Origin: JARRQB01 sp965368585
Lineage (GTDB): Bacteria > Pseudomonadota > Gammaproteobacteria > Chromatiales > Chromatiaceae
Length of the DNA stretch: 27,974 nt
NCBI GenBank assembly: GCA_965368585.1
Contig: CBDUNM010000052.1
Span: 1 to 27,974 of the forward strand
Direction: 5' to 3'
The position numbers and the translations under genes are program-made. Shown one piece after another: positions 16,487 to 24,160 of this stretch. The first letter of the stretch is position 1. Every line of letters starts with the position of its first letter. The notes beneath the pieces are model-generated. The model did not search any database. It was given only the letters and a program-made list of their open reading frames with translations, and was not told the origin of the DNA.

Positions 16487-19400
16487 ATGCTCGGTAACGT
16501 TATTGCCTGGTCGATCAAAAACCGCTTCCTGATTCTGGTCCTGACCGCCGTGGTGACGGGATGGGGTTTGGTCTCATTGGGAAGAACGCCGCTGGACGCC
16601 ATCCCGGACCTGTCGGATGTGCAGGTGATTATCCGCACGCCCTACGCCGGCCAATCGCCGCGGGTGGTCGAGGAACAGGTCACTTATCCCATCACGGTCA
16701 CCATGCTGGCCGTACCCGGCGCACAGGTCGTGCGTGGCTACTCGTTCTTCGGCGACTCTTACGTGTACGTGATTTTCGAAGACGGCACGGATCTATACTG
16801 GGCGCGGGCGCGCGTCCTGGAATACCTCAACCAGGCGACCGCCGATCTGCCCAGCGGCGTACAGCCGAGGTTGGGCCCGGATGCGACCGGCGTCGGGTGG
16901 GTCTACAACTACGCGCTGGTCGATCGCAGCGGAAAGCATGACCTGGCACAGCTGCGCAGCCTGCAGGACTGGTTCTTGAAGTTTGAACTGCAAACCGTGC
17001 CCGGGGTCGCGGAAGTGGCTACGGTCGGCGGTATGGTGCGCCAGTATCAGGTCGTCGTCGACCCGGAAAAGCTGCGCGCGTTCGGCATTCCGCTGGGGCG
17101 CGTGTCCGCCGCGATCAAAGACGCCAACCAGGAGGTCGGCGGATCGGTGCTCGAACTGGCCGAAGCGGAATACATGGTGCGCACCCGCGGTTATCTGACG
17201 GGCATCGGCGATATGGAAGTCATTCCGGTGGACGTGACGGCGGAGGGCACGCCGATCCTGTTACGCGATCTGGCCACTATCCAGATCGGACCCGAGATGC
17301 GTCGCGTGGTCGCCGACCTGGACGGGCAGGGCGAGGTCGCCGGCGGCATCGTCGTGATGCGTTACGGCGAGAACGCCATGACCACCATAGCCCGCGTCAA
17401 GGAACGCCTGCGGGAGCTGGCGGCCGGCCTGCCGGAGGGCGTGGAGATCGTCGAGACCTACGATCGATCCGCTTTGATTCAACGCGCCGTCGACAACCTC
17501 GAGGAAAAGCTCATCGAGGAATTTATCGTCGTGGCATTGGTATGCGTGGTCTTCCTGTTTCATTTGCGCTCCGCCTTTGTAGCCATCGTGACCTTGCCGC
17601 TGGGCGTCCTGGCGTCCTTTATTGTCATGCAGCAACAAGGCATCAACGCCAACATCATGTCGCTGGGAGGCATCGCGATCGCGATCGGCGCCATGGTGGA
17701 TGCCGCCATCGTCATGATCGAAAACGCCCACAAACACCTGGAGCGCTACAGCCACGCCCACGGCGTGGCGGCCAGCGGTGCCGAGCACTGGCGCATCATC
17801 CGGGAGGCCGCGGTCGAAGTCGGCCCGGCGCTGTTCTTTTCGTTACTCATCATCACCCTGAGTTTCCTGCCGGTGTTTACCCTCGAAGCGCAGGAGGGCC
17901 GGTTGTTCGCCCCCCTGGCCTACACCAAGACCTACGCGATGGCGGCATCGGCCGGGCTCTCCGTGACGCTGGTGCCGGTATTGATGGGTTACTTCATCCG
18001 CGGCCGAATTCCGGACGAGAACAAAAATCCACTCAACCGCTTCTTGATCTGGCTGTACCGCCCGCTGCTGAAAGTCGTGCTCGCGACGCCTTGGTTTACG
18101 TTGCTGCTGTCCGCGCTGGTCCTGCTCAGCGTCGCGATTCCCATCGGGGGCGTCGCGGGCTTGCTCGCACCGTTGAAATGGCCGTTTGAGGTGGCTGCAG
18201 CGGTCTCCGGCCAACCTTCGCAGTTCGCCCGGCAGGTCGAAGGCTGGCAGGCCGATGTTACGCAGCACTGGCAACGCCAGTTCGACGATATTCCCTGGTT
18301 GGCGCGGTTCGCGGACGGTTTGGGCGCCGAGTTCATGCCGGAACTCGACGAGGGGGACCTGATGTATATGCCGACCACCCTGCCGGGGCTGTCGATTGGC
18401 AAGGCGCAGGAACTGCTGCAGCAGACCGACCGCCTGATTGCCACCGTTCCCGAGGTGAAGCGCGTATTCGGCAAGATCGGTCGGGCCGACACCGCAACCG
18501 ATCCCGCTCCGCTGACCATGATCGAAACGGTCATTCAATTCAAACCGCGCGCGCAGTGGCGCGCCGGCATGACCACGCAAAAGATCATCGAGGAATTGGA
18601 CGCAACCGTCGATTTCCCGGGCGTCACCAACGCCTGGGTGATGCCGATCAAGACACGCATCGACATGCTCGCGACCGGGATCAAGACGCCGGTGGGCATC
18701 AAGGTGGCCGGACCGGATCTCAAGGAAATCGAGCGTATCGGCCGCGACATCGAGAAGACCCTCATGCAGGTGCCGGGGACGACGTCGGCCTACTCCGAAC
18801 GCGTCACCGGCGGGCGTTATATCGAAGTCACGCCCGATCGGCTGGCGGCCGCGCGCTACGGACTCAGTATCGCCGAACTCAATCAAGTGATCGCGGCCGC
18901 GGTCGGTGGCATCAATATCACGCAGACCGTCGAAGGTCTGGAGCGCTATCCCGTGAACCTGCGTTTTCCGCGGGAGCGCCGAGACAATGTGTCGAAGCTG
19001 CGGGCACTGCCGTTGGTGACGCCGACCGGAGCACAGATACCGCTGGCCCAGGTCGCCCGGGTCGCCATTGTTGACGGCCCACCCATGCTCAAGAGCGAAA
19101 ACGCACGCCTGAACGGCTGGACCTTCGTCGATATCCGTGGCGTGGACCTGGGCAGCTACGTGCAACGGGCGCAACGCGCCGTTGCCGCGCAAGTGTCGCT
19201 GCCGGCCGGGTACTCCATCAGCTGGTCCGGACAATACGAATACATGCTGCGCGCCAATCAGCGGCTCAGTCAGGTGGTTCCCTTCACGCTGGTAATCATC
19301 TTCATCCTGCTGTATCTGACCTTCAGCAGCGTGGCCGAGGCGCTGCTGGTCATGGCGACCCTGCCCTTCGCCCTGGTGGGTGGATTCTGGTTGATCTACG

Positions 19401-19825
19401 TACTGGACTACAACCTGTCGGTCGCAGTGGGCGTTGGTTTTATCGCCCTGGCAGGGGTGGCCGCCGAATTCGGGGTAGTCATGTTGGTATACCTCGATAA
19501 CAGCCTGAAGGCGCAAACCGCGCAACGGCCGATCACCATGGCGCTCCTCAAAGACGCGATCATGGAGGGGGCCGTCTTGAGAGTGCGGCCCAAGGCCATG
19601 ACGGTGGCGGTCATCGTCGCCGGTTTGCTGCCAATTTTTCTCGCGACCGGCACCGGCTCCGAAGTCATGAGCCGCATCGCCGCACCCATGGTGGGCGGAA
19701 TGATTACGGCACCGCTGTTGTCGCTGTTCGTGATTCCGGCAGTTTATTTATTGTGGAAACGGCGCGCGATAAGGGGGGATGCCGCGGCAGAACTTCCGGC
19801 GGCCGATACCGAACAGGCAGGGTGA
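16487..19825 (+). CDS. cusA: CusA-type Cu(I)/Ag(I) RND efflux pump
   Basis: This 1112-residue inner-membrane proton-driven pump belongs to the HME-RND family. The three methionines of the E. coli CusA metal site (M573, M623, M672) have counterparts with identical spacing: M628 (LMYMPTTLPG), M678 (PLTMIET) and M727 (RIDMLATGIK). This argues for monovalent Cu/Ag rather than Co/Zn/Cd. The proton-relay aspartate motif GAMVDAAIVMIENAHK and the family end VLRVRPKAMTVAV…GSEVMSRIAAPMVGGM are present. The start is ATG 16487, with GAGG just upstream; the longer reading from 16457 overlaps cusB. It is longer than E. coli CusA (1047), mainly through an extra stretch at about residues 560-615. No cusC outer-membrane channel gene is in the window. 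The gene ends 9 bases from the convergent HDOD gene. Confidence 0.95.
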   Translation: MLGNVIAWSIKNRFLILVLTAVVTGWGLVSLGRTPLDAIPDLSDVQVIIRTPYAGQSPRVVEEQVTYPITVTMLAVPGAQVVRGYSFFGDSYVYVIFEDGTDLYWARARVLEYLNQATADLPSGVQPRLGPDATGVGWVYNYALVDRSGKHDLAQLRSLQDWFLKFELQTVPGVAEVATVGGMVRQYQVVVDPEKLRAFGIPLGRVSAAIKDANQEVGGSVLELAEAEYMVRTRGYLTGIGDMEVIPVDVTAEGTPILLRDLATIQIGPEMRRVVADLDGQGEVAGGIVVMRYGENAMTTIARVKERLRELAAGLPEGVEIVETYDRSALIQRAVDNLEEKLIEEFIVVALVCVVFLFHLRSAFVAIVTLPLGVLASFIVMQQQGINANIMSLGGIAIAIGAMVDAAIVMIENAHKHLERYSHAHGVAASGAEHWRIIREAAVEVGPALFFSLLIITLSFLPVFTLEAQEGRLFAPLAYTKTYAMAASAGLSVTLVPVLMGYFIRGRIPDENKNPLNRFLIWLYRPLLKVVLATPWFTLLLSALVLLSVAIPIGGVAGLLAPLKWPFEVAAAVSGQPSQFARQVEGWQADVTQHWQRQFDDIPWLARFADGLGAEFMPELDEGDLMYMPTTLPGLSIGKAQELLQQTDRLIATVPEVKRVFGKIGRADTATDPAPLTMIETVIQFKPRAQWRAGMTTQKIIEELDATVDFPGVTNAWVMPIKTRIDMLATGIKTPVGIKVAGPDLKEIERIGRDIEKTLMQVPGTTSAYSERVTGGRYIEVTPDRLAAARYGLSIAELNQVIAAAVGGINITQTVEGLERYPVNLRFPRERRDNVSKLRALPLVTPTGAQIPLAQVARVAIVDGPPMLKSENARLNGWTFVDIRGVDLGSYVQRAQRAVAAQVSLPAGYSISWSGQYEYMLRANQRLSQVVPFTLVIIFILLYLTFSSVAEALLVMATLPFALVGGFWLIYVLDYNLSVAVGVGFIALAGVAAEFGVVMLVYLDNSLKAQTAQRPITMALLKDAIMEGAVLRVRPKAMTVAVIVAGLLPIFLATGTGSEVMSRIAAPMVGGMITAPLLSLFVIPAVYLLWKRRAIRGDAAAELPAADTEQAG

Positions 19826-19834
19826 TGACCGGCG

Positions 19835-21097
19835 CTAGCCGAGGAGAAACCGTGTTTCGGTGATCTGGGCCTGCGCGGCCTGCAGCACTCCGATACTCGT
19901 TTCGGGCGTGACGTCTTCGCCCAGCAGGCGTTTGACCGCTCCGATCTCGTGGAAGGGCGGCAATCCGGCATTGGCCATTTCACCGATCTGATCGTGCAGT
20001 TGCGCCACCACGATCAGGTCGGCGAAGTCAGCCGGCTCATCGTGTTCACGTTTCCAGTTTTCCGCCTCGCGGGCCGCCAGCACGACCTCGGTAGGGAACG
20101 ACCATTCGCGCAGTATCATCGCGCCCAGTTCCCCACGCAACCGTCCGATCGAATTCTCCAGTGCTTCGGGGTCGTCGGCCAGTTGCGGCATCACTTCGGT
20201 GTAATTAAGAATCGCAATGGTGCCGACGTCGTGCACCAGGCCCGCCAGCATTGCTTCTTCCGGGTCGAACTTCTTGGTCAGGCGCGCCAGTATGAAGCTG
20301 ATCGAAGCCACGTCCGCGCAATGATTCCACAGCGCTTGCATCCGTTCGTTGACCGCCCAGATACTGGTCTTGAATACCTCTTGCAGACTGTAGGTCAGCA
20401 CCAGTTTCTGAGTCGTTTTGGTACCCAGACGAACGATGGCCGCGGGACAACTCTCGATAGTCGCACGCCCGCCGTACAATGCGCTGTTGGCGACCTTGAC
20501 GAGCTTCGCGGTGATCGCTGGATCGGTTTCGACGATCCGTGCAATTTCCTTCGCGTCGCTGGTGCCGTCCTTGATAGCCTTGCGGATGCGCACCGCAAGA
20601 TCCGGCAGCGTCGGCAGGATCGACTTATCTTCCTTCAGGTCTTTATAAAGACGAAAACCAAGTTCCGATTCCAACTCGCGCCGGTCGGACTGATCCGAGT
20701 CTTCGACCAGGATGGTATCGAGGGTGTTGGAGTGGGAACCGTCGGTCGCACCGGCGGCACGCAACACTATGTCGGGTATGCGAAACCCCTCGATCTTACT
20801 CAATGCCCTTACCTGAAACAGGCGTGGCCGGAGATTCGCCAACGGCGTACGACGTACCTCAGGCGTAGCCTGAATTTTCCTTTTACGACCGTCTGCGGCT
20901 TCCAGGGCGACCTGGCCATCGACCAGAAAATAGGTGTAACCATCATCGCTGCCGCGTTCCAGCAGTGACTGTCCTTTCCTGGCGGCAACAGGTTCGACGG
21001 CATCGGAAACGGCTTGCAACTGCCAGATATCCAATTCACCAAACAACGACAGAGACCGCAGATAGTCTATGTTACGGGGATCGGTTCGTATTTCCAT
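19835..21097 (-). CDS. cyclic-nucleotide-binding-like/HDOD domain signalling protein
   Basis: The 420-residue cytoplasmic protein has an N-terminal cNMP-binding-type beta-roll (about 14-110, with LFGELDIWQLQAVSDAVEP and YFLVDGQVAL). A linker follows, then an HDOD domain (about 155-365, with ILPTLPDLAVRIRKAI, IVETDPAITAKLVKVANSALYGG, IVRLGTKTTQKLV and LAGLVHDVGTIAILNY). HDOD domains resemble HD phosphohydrolases but usually lack the full metal site; one HD pair remains here (LVHD), and activity is doubtful. The phosphate-binding cassette of true cAMP receptors is not obvious, so ligand binding is uncertain. Such proteins act in signalling, often linked to cyclic di-GMP or motility. It lies 81 bases downstream of the amidotransferase gene on the same strand. 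Confidence 0.85.
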   Translation of the reverse strand: MEIRTDPRNIDYLRSLSLFGELDIWQLQAVSDAVEPVAARKGQSLLERGSDDGYTYFLVDGQVALEAADGRKRKIQATPEVRRTPLANLRPRLFQVRALSKIEGFRIPDIVLRAAGATDGSHSNTLDTILVEDSDQSDRRELESELGFRLYKDLKEDKSILPTLPDLAVRIRKAIKDGTSDAKEIARIVETDPAITAKLVKVANSALYGGRATIESCPAAIVRLGTKTTQKLVLTYSLQEVFKTSIWAVNERMQALWNHCADVASISFILARLTKKFDPEEAMLAGLVHDVGTIAILNYTEVMPQLADDPEALENSIGRLRGELGAMILREWSFPTEVVLAAREAENWKREHDEPADFADLIVVAQLHDQIGEMANAGLPPFHEIGAVKRLLGEDVTPETSIGVLQAAQAQITETRFLLG

Positions 21098-21178
21098 CGT
21101 AGAGACTACAGCGACAGCCGGGAAGTTTCCTTTAATTCTTCCAACGCTTTAATCGTCGCGTCGCGCAAGCGGCCTATT

Positions 21179-21976
21179 TCACTCTATTCGCGCGACGATT
21201 TCGCCGTCCCGGGCGACCACTAGCTCACCCTGCGAAAGCGCTTCCCAACCGCTATTGGACAGGGGTACGCTGGCGAACATCAGGGCCCGTTCACCGTGAC
21301 GTTGGGCGGATATCCCCTCGCCATCGAAGCGTTGACTGTCGGTGTCGTAGCAGGTGTGCATCACCAACCCGGGGGGTTTGATCTCGCCGTCCGGCTTGAT
21401 ACGCCGATGGCCGTGGGCGAATAAAAACTCACCATCGCTGTACAGAAAGTTCGCCGGTCCGAGCGGACGCAACTGACGGGCAAACGCTTGCACCACGGCA
21501 ATGCGCTGTTCGGGTACGGGCGCAGTGGCGCCCGACCAAATCGGCTCCAGGCTCAAGAGCAGGATCGCGTAGGCGAGTTCCGAATCGGTGTCCCCTACCG
21601 GACGCCAACGGCCCAGGTCGGGCGCATGGTGCAGCAGATCGGGCAGATGGCCGTTGTGCGCAAAGACGTGCTTGCGGCCGCCCAGGGTGCGGACGAACGG
21701 TTGGGTATTGCGCAGGCAGGTCACCCCCAGGGTCGCCTGACGCAGATGCGAAATCGCAAGATGTGTGGCCGGCATGTGGCTTTCCATGCACTTGCGCAAT
21801 TGGCTGTCGGACGCCGGCCGGGGTTCACGGGCAAGATACACGTCGAAATCTTCGTATGCCGCCAGTCCCCATCCTTCCAGATTGGCGGCTTCGTACCCGC
21901 CGCGTCGTGCCAACTGCGCCAGGGAGAAGGTCAGATCGATGGGTTTGGCTGCCGATAAACCGACCAGTTCGCACAC
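21179..21976 (-). CDS. class II glutamine amidotransferase, YafJ-like
   Basis: This is a 265-residue Ntn-type glutaminase domain protein. The start is set by chemistry: class II amidotransferases use the cysteine exposed after removal of the first Met, and a GTG at 21976 stands directly before Cys (…GTG-TGC, giving M-C-E-L-V-G-L-S-A) with GGAG six bases upstream. A longer ATG reading from 22042 would bury this Cys at residue 24 and is rejected. Other family motifs are GWGLAAYED, the glutamine-site Arg in HLRQATLG, FAHNGHLPD (oxyanion-hole Asn-Gly) and GDTDSELAYA. The partner or acceptor substrate of YafJ-like proteins is not known. It precedes the HDOD gene on the same strand. Confidence 0.88.
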   Translation of the reverse strand: MCELVGLSAAKPIDLTFSLAQLARRGGYEAANLEGWGLAAYEDFDVYLAREPRPASDSQLRKCMESHMPATHLAISHLRQATLGVTCLRNTQPFVRTLGGRKHVFAHNGHLPDLLHHAPDLGRWRPVGDTDSELAYAILLLSLEPIWSGATAPVPEQRIAVVQAFARQLRPLGPANFLYSDGEFLFAHGHRRIKPDGEIKPPGLVMHTCYDTDSQRFDGEGISAQRHGERALMFASVPLSNSGWEALSQGELVVARDGEIVARIE

Positions 21977-22429
21977 CTCGGGCTCCAGATGAATTTGCGC
22001 TGCAAGCATGAAGTGTAATGCAAGCCGGTGGGAAAACCTCATTCGATTGCGCCTGCGGGCACGGCTGGGTTGGGTCGGTCGCGCGAATGTGCGCGACGGG
22101 CGGAGCGGCTAGGCGTAACGACTGTCGGTTGCGAGTAGCCTCGCGGCGTCGGATTTCCCGTTGGTAGGGCGTGGCGAAAAACGGTGCCGGTTTGCCGAAC
22201 CCTGGCTTGGGGCTCGCGCATAAGCAACTTCGTATTTTCAGGCGTCGAGGCACCCGTCTGGCAAGGCGCGAGGAGCCGGACTATTGAAGCGACGAGCAAT
22301 GCAGACAGACGGGATGAATCGGCGTATCGAAATGTGAAGTTATTTTTTCTTGCGCGCGCCCTCAGTGGCTGAGACCGAACATCCCGTCATTCAAACCAAG
22401 AGTACGCCGCTGTGCGTAAGGTACCGAAA
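21977..22429. other. 453-base divergent gap; no gene recognised
   Basis: The gap lies between the leftward amidotransferase and the rightward HMA gene. Open frames here have no protein-like character. A short hairpin (CTCAG-TGG-CTGAG) occurs near 22360, after a T-rich stretch. No tRNA, no convincing promoter hexamers and no sigma-54 element were seen. Confidence 0.5.
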
Positions 22430-22723
22430 ATGGGCTGCGAGATTAGCCACGAAAACATCAAATGCGGCCGTTGCGTCAACACCATCAACACACGCCTGCC
22501 GGAGGACCAACGGACCGCGGGCGTAACGGTGGACGTTGGCCGCGGCCAGGTCGGGATCGATGGCGACACCGCCACCCGTGACGCCGTCGCCCAACGGCTG
22601 GCCGGTCCGGGCTACCCGGAAACCGGTTCCGTGGAAGGCCTCCATGCGGCGGCGAACGCGAAGTCGTTCGTCGGTTGTGCCATCGGCCGCATCGTTTACG
22701 CCAAAGGTGACCGGACGGATTGA
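22430..22723 (+). CDS. small heavy-metal-associated (HMA) domain protein, copper-chaperone-like
   Basis: The 97-residue cytoplasmic protein has a beta-alpha-beta HMA fold. The metal motif is ENIKCGRCVNTI (C12, C15), followed by the expected VTVDVGRGQVGID strand pair and a YPETGSVEG segment. The C-terminus (AKSFVGCAIGRI) adds one more Cys and is seen in related stand-alone HMA proteins of gammaproteobacteria. It could pass Cu(I) to a transporter. ATG 22430 has AAGG at a proper distance; a GTG at 22412 would add six residues. It sits 2.6 kb from cusA, so it is not in that operon, though a shared copper role is plausible. The usual MxCxxC methionine is replaced by Ile-Lys before the first Cys. 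Confidence 0.8.
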   Translation: MGCEISHENIKCGRCVNTINTRLPEDQRTAGVTVDVGRGQVGIDGDTATRDAVAQRLAGPGYPETGSVEGLHAAANAKSFVGCAIGRIVYAKGDRTD

Positions 22724-22741
22724 TATCCGGGGCTTTCGGTG

Positions 22742-23371
22742 TCAACCGTTGAACATTGATGCCGCTTGCATCAAGGACTGCAGTGTCCGGGTTCCGGGCG
22801 GCGTGATCAACCAGATAAGCACCATCGAGTTGACGCTCGCGGTAATCCAGAACCAGACGCGAAAGGCCGGTTTTCTGGACTTGTGGCGCAGCCGGTGTTG
22901 CGCAAGCAACGCTCCGGGCCAGCCTCCGGACAGCGCCAGAAAATGCAGGGTGTTTTCGCGCGTTCTCCACGAACCTCGCCTGGCCGCGGATTTATCCAAG
23001 GCGTAGATTCCGAAGGTAATACCGCTGACCGCGAGATAGACGGCAAGCACGCCAAAGGGCAGCCGCCCGAACAAAACGGCCAATACGATGCATGCGAGAA
23101 AGGCGAAGGGCAGGGGACGGGTGACGGCGGCGCTGGAGGCTCGACGCGACCGTGACGCACCGCCGCGGAGCAATCTCGCTTGGTTCGCATAGCGGCGTCC
23201 ACGCGCATCCGATGCCACGGCGAAGCTGACGATATCGTTCAGTTTGGGGCGCGGCTCACGTGGTTTGAATGCCTTGACGTGCACGAATACGGGTTTTTCG
23301 AAAGTTTCCGGTGTGATAAACCCGTAGCCTTTGTCGTCGTGCCAGGCCGTGATCTTCCCCTTGCGACTCAT
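22742..23371 (-). CDS. cold-shock domain/DUF1294 membrane fusion protein
   Basis: The 209-residue protein starts with a cold-shock domain (about 3-66, with RNP1-like KGYGFI and RNP2-like VFVHV) that binds single-stranded nucleic acid. A basic linker follows, then a DUF1294 membrane module (about 85-195, with three hydrophobic segments, YALDKSAAR, LHFLALSGGWPGALLAQ and HKSRKPAF). This fusion occurs in many proteobacteria and has no settled function; it would place a nucleic-acid-binding domain at the inner membrane. Its ATG overlaps the stop of the upstream gamma-glutamylcyclotransferase-like gene (ATGA), so the two are translationally coupled. It ends 18 bases from the convergent HMA gene. 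Confidence 0.88.
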   Translation of the reverse strand: MSRKGKITAWHDDKGYGFITPETFEKPVFVHVKAFKPREPRPKLNDIVSFAVASDARGRRYANQARLLRGGASRSRRASSAAVTRPLPFAFLACIVLAVLFGRLPFGVLAVYLAVSGITFGIYALDKSAARRGSWRTRENTLHFLALSGGWPGALLAQHRLRHKSRKPAFRVWFWITASVNSMVLIWLITPPGTRTLQSLMQAASMFNG

Positions 23372-23886
23372 GCCCCTGCTTCATTCGTCGGCGTCTGCCG
23401 ATACACCGAAAGTTCGCGGTCGTGGCGCTCCGATCGGGGGTCGGGCACCGACTCGATGCGTTCGATGGCGCGAATGTAGGCGCGCGCCAAACCGTGTTCG
23501 CGCGCGCCGCGCAAGACGTGCTCTTTGTACCAGTGAAAGGCTTTCAATGACGCATCGGTGATCGTCGCGTAGTACATGAAAGCTGTTAGGCACCGCGCAT
23601 CTGGCGTGATCACGTTAACTGTCTTTTGCGCATAACCGTTGCCCAGACCTTCTTTGATATCAAGCAGCGTCTTCTCCCGCGCGTCGATCTCAAATACCAC
23701 ACCAACAACCTCGTGACGCGCGCCCCACATAAGCTGTGCGTCGCATTTCGCCGAGCCGTCTTTACCGACTTTGTGAAACACCAACCGATGGTGCGGCAAA
23801 GCGGCGACGCTGATCGCACGCGCGGCAGGTACCCGCGTCACCAGCCGCCGGGTGGACATATTCGAGCCGTATGCGAAATACTGCAC
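23368..23886 (-). CDS. gamma-glutamylcyclotransferase (AIG2-like) family protein
   Basis: This is a 172-residue protein with the family start YFAYGSNM (substrate-binding loop), a central strand (VVGVVFEID) and a Glu in LDIKEGLGNGY that matches the position of the catalytic acid. The family converts gamma-glutamyl amino acids to 5-oxoproline or acts on related amines; the substrate here is unknown. The start is GTG 23886, just before QYFAYGSN and preceded by AGAGG. The longer ATG reading from 23970 adds 28 residues with no family counterpart. It is the first gene of a two-gene set with the cold-shock/DUF1294 protein, overlapping by 4 bases. Confidence 0.82.
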   Translation of the reverse strand: MQYFAYGSNMSTRRLVTRVPAARAISVAALPHHRLVFHKVGKDGSAKCDAQLMWGARHEVVGVVFEIDAREKTLLDIKEGLGNGYAQKTVNVITPDARCLTAFMYYATITDASLKAFHWYKEHVLRGAREHGLARAYIRAIERIESVPDPRSERHDRELSVYRQTPTNEAGA

Positions 23887-24063
23887 GACCAGGGCCTCTT
23901 TAACGCAGGCGTGTTTCAATTGTGTCAAAGTGCCGAGTGGAGGACCAGTACTCCGGTGCCGGCGGCCCACCGGCTGGCATACGGCGAAACGGGTGGGTTA
24001 AGCTTTGCGCACGCCTGATTTCCGCCGCGCCGGATCACGGATGAACCGAACGCACCGACCTGT

Positions 24064-24073
24064 CAGGCGCCTG
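24064..24073. repeat. 10-bp palindrome CAGGCGCCTG with nearby CGCCTGA copies
   Basis: In the gap between the cyclotransferase-like gene (leftward) and the antiporter (rightward), a perfect palindrome is flanked by two further CGCCTGA copies near 24018 and 24106. A stem-capable GC-rich stretch (CCCC…GGGG) follows near 24115-24135. It may be an operator cluster for the antiporter, but short GC-rich repeats occur by chance in such DNA. Confidence 0.3.
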
Positions 24074-24160
24074 TTGCACAGACATTGAACGCCTGAAGCC
24101 GGCTGCGTGTAATCCCCAGCGCCAGGCCGGGGAGTCCCGGGCGAGAATGATGAGGTAAGC

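Noticed and set aside
17843..19525. 560-codon leftward open frame inside cusA
   Set aside because: Shadow of cusA; composition is His/Gln/Arg-rich and no motif is seen.
19949..20968. 339-codon rightward open frame opposite the HDOD gene
   Set aside because: Antisense shadow of a gene with recognisable domains.
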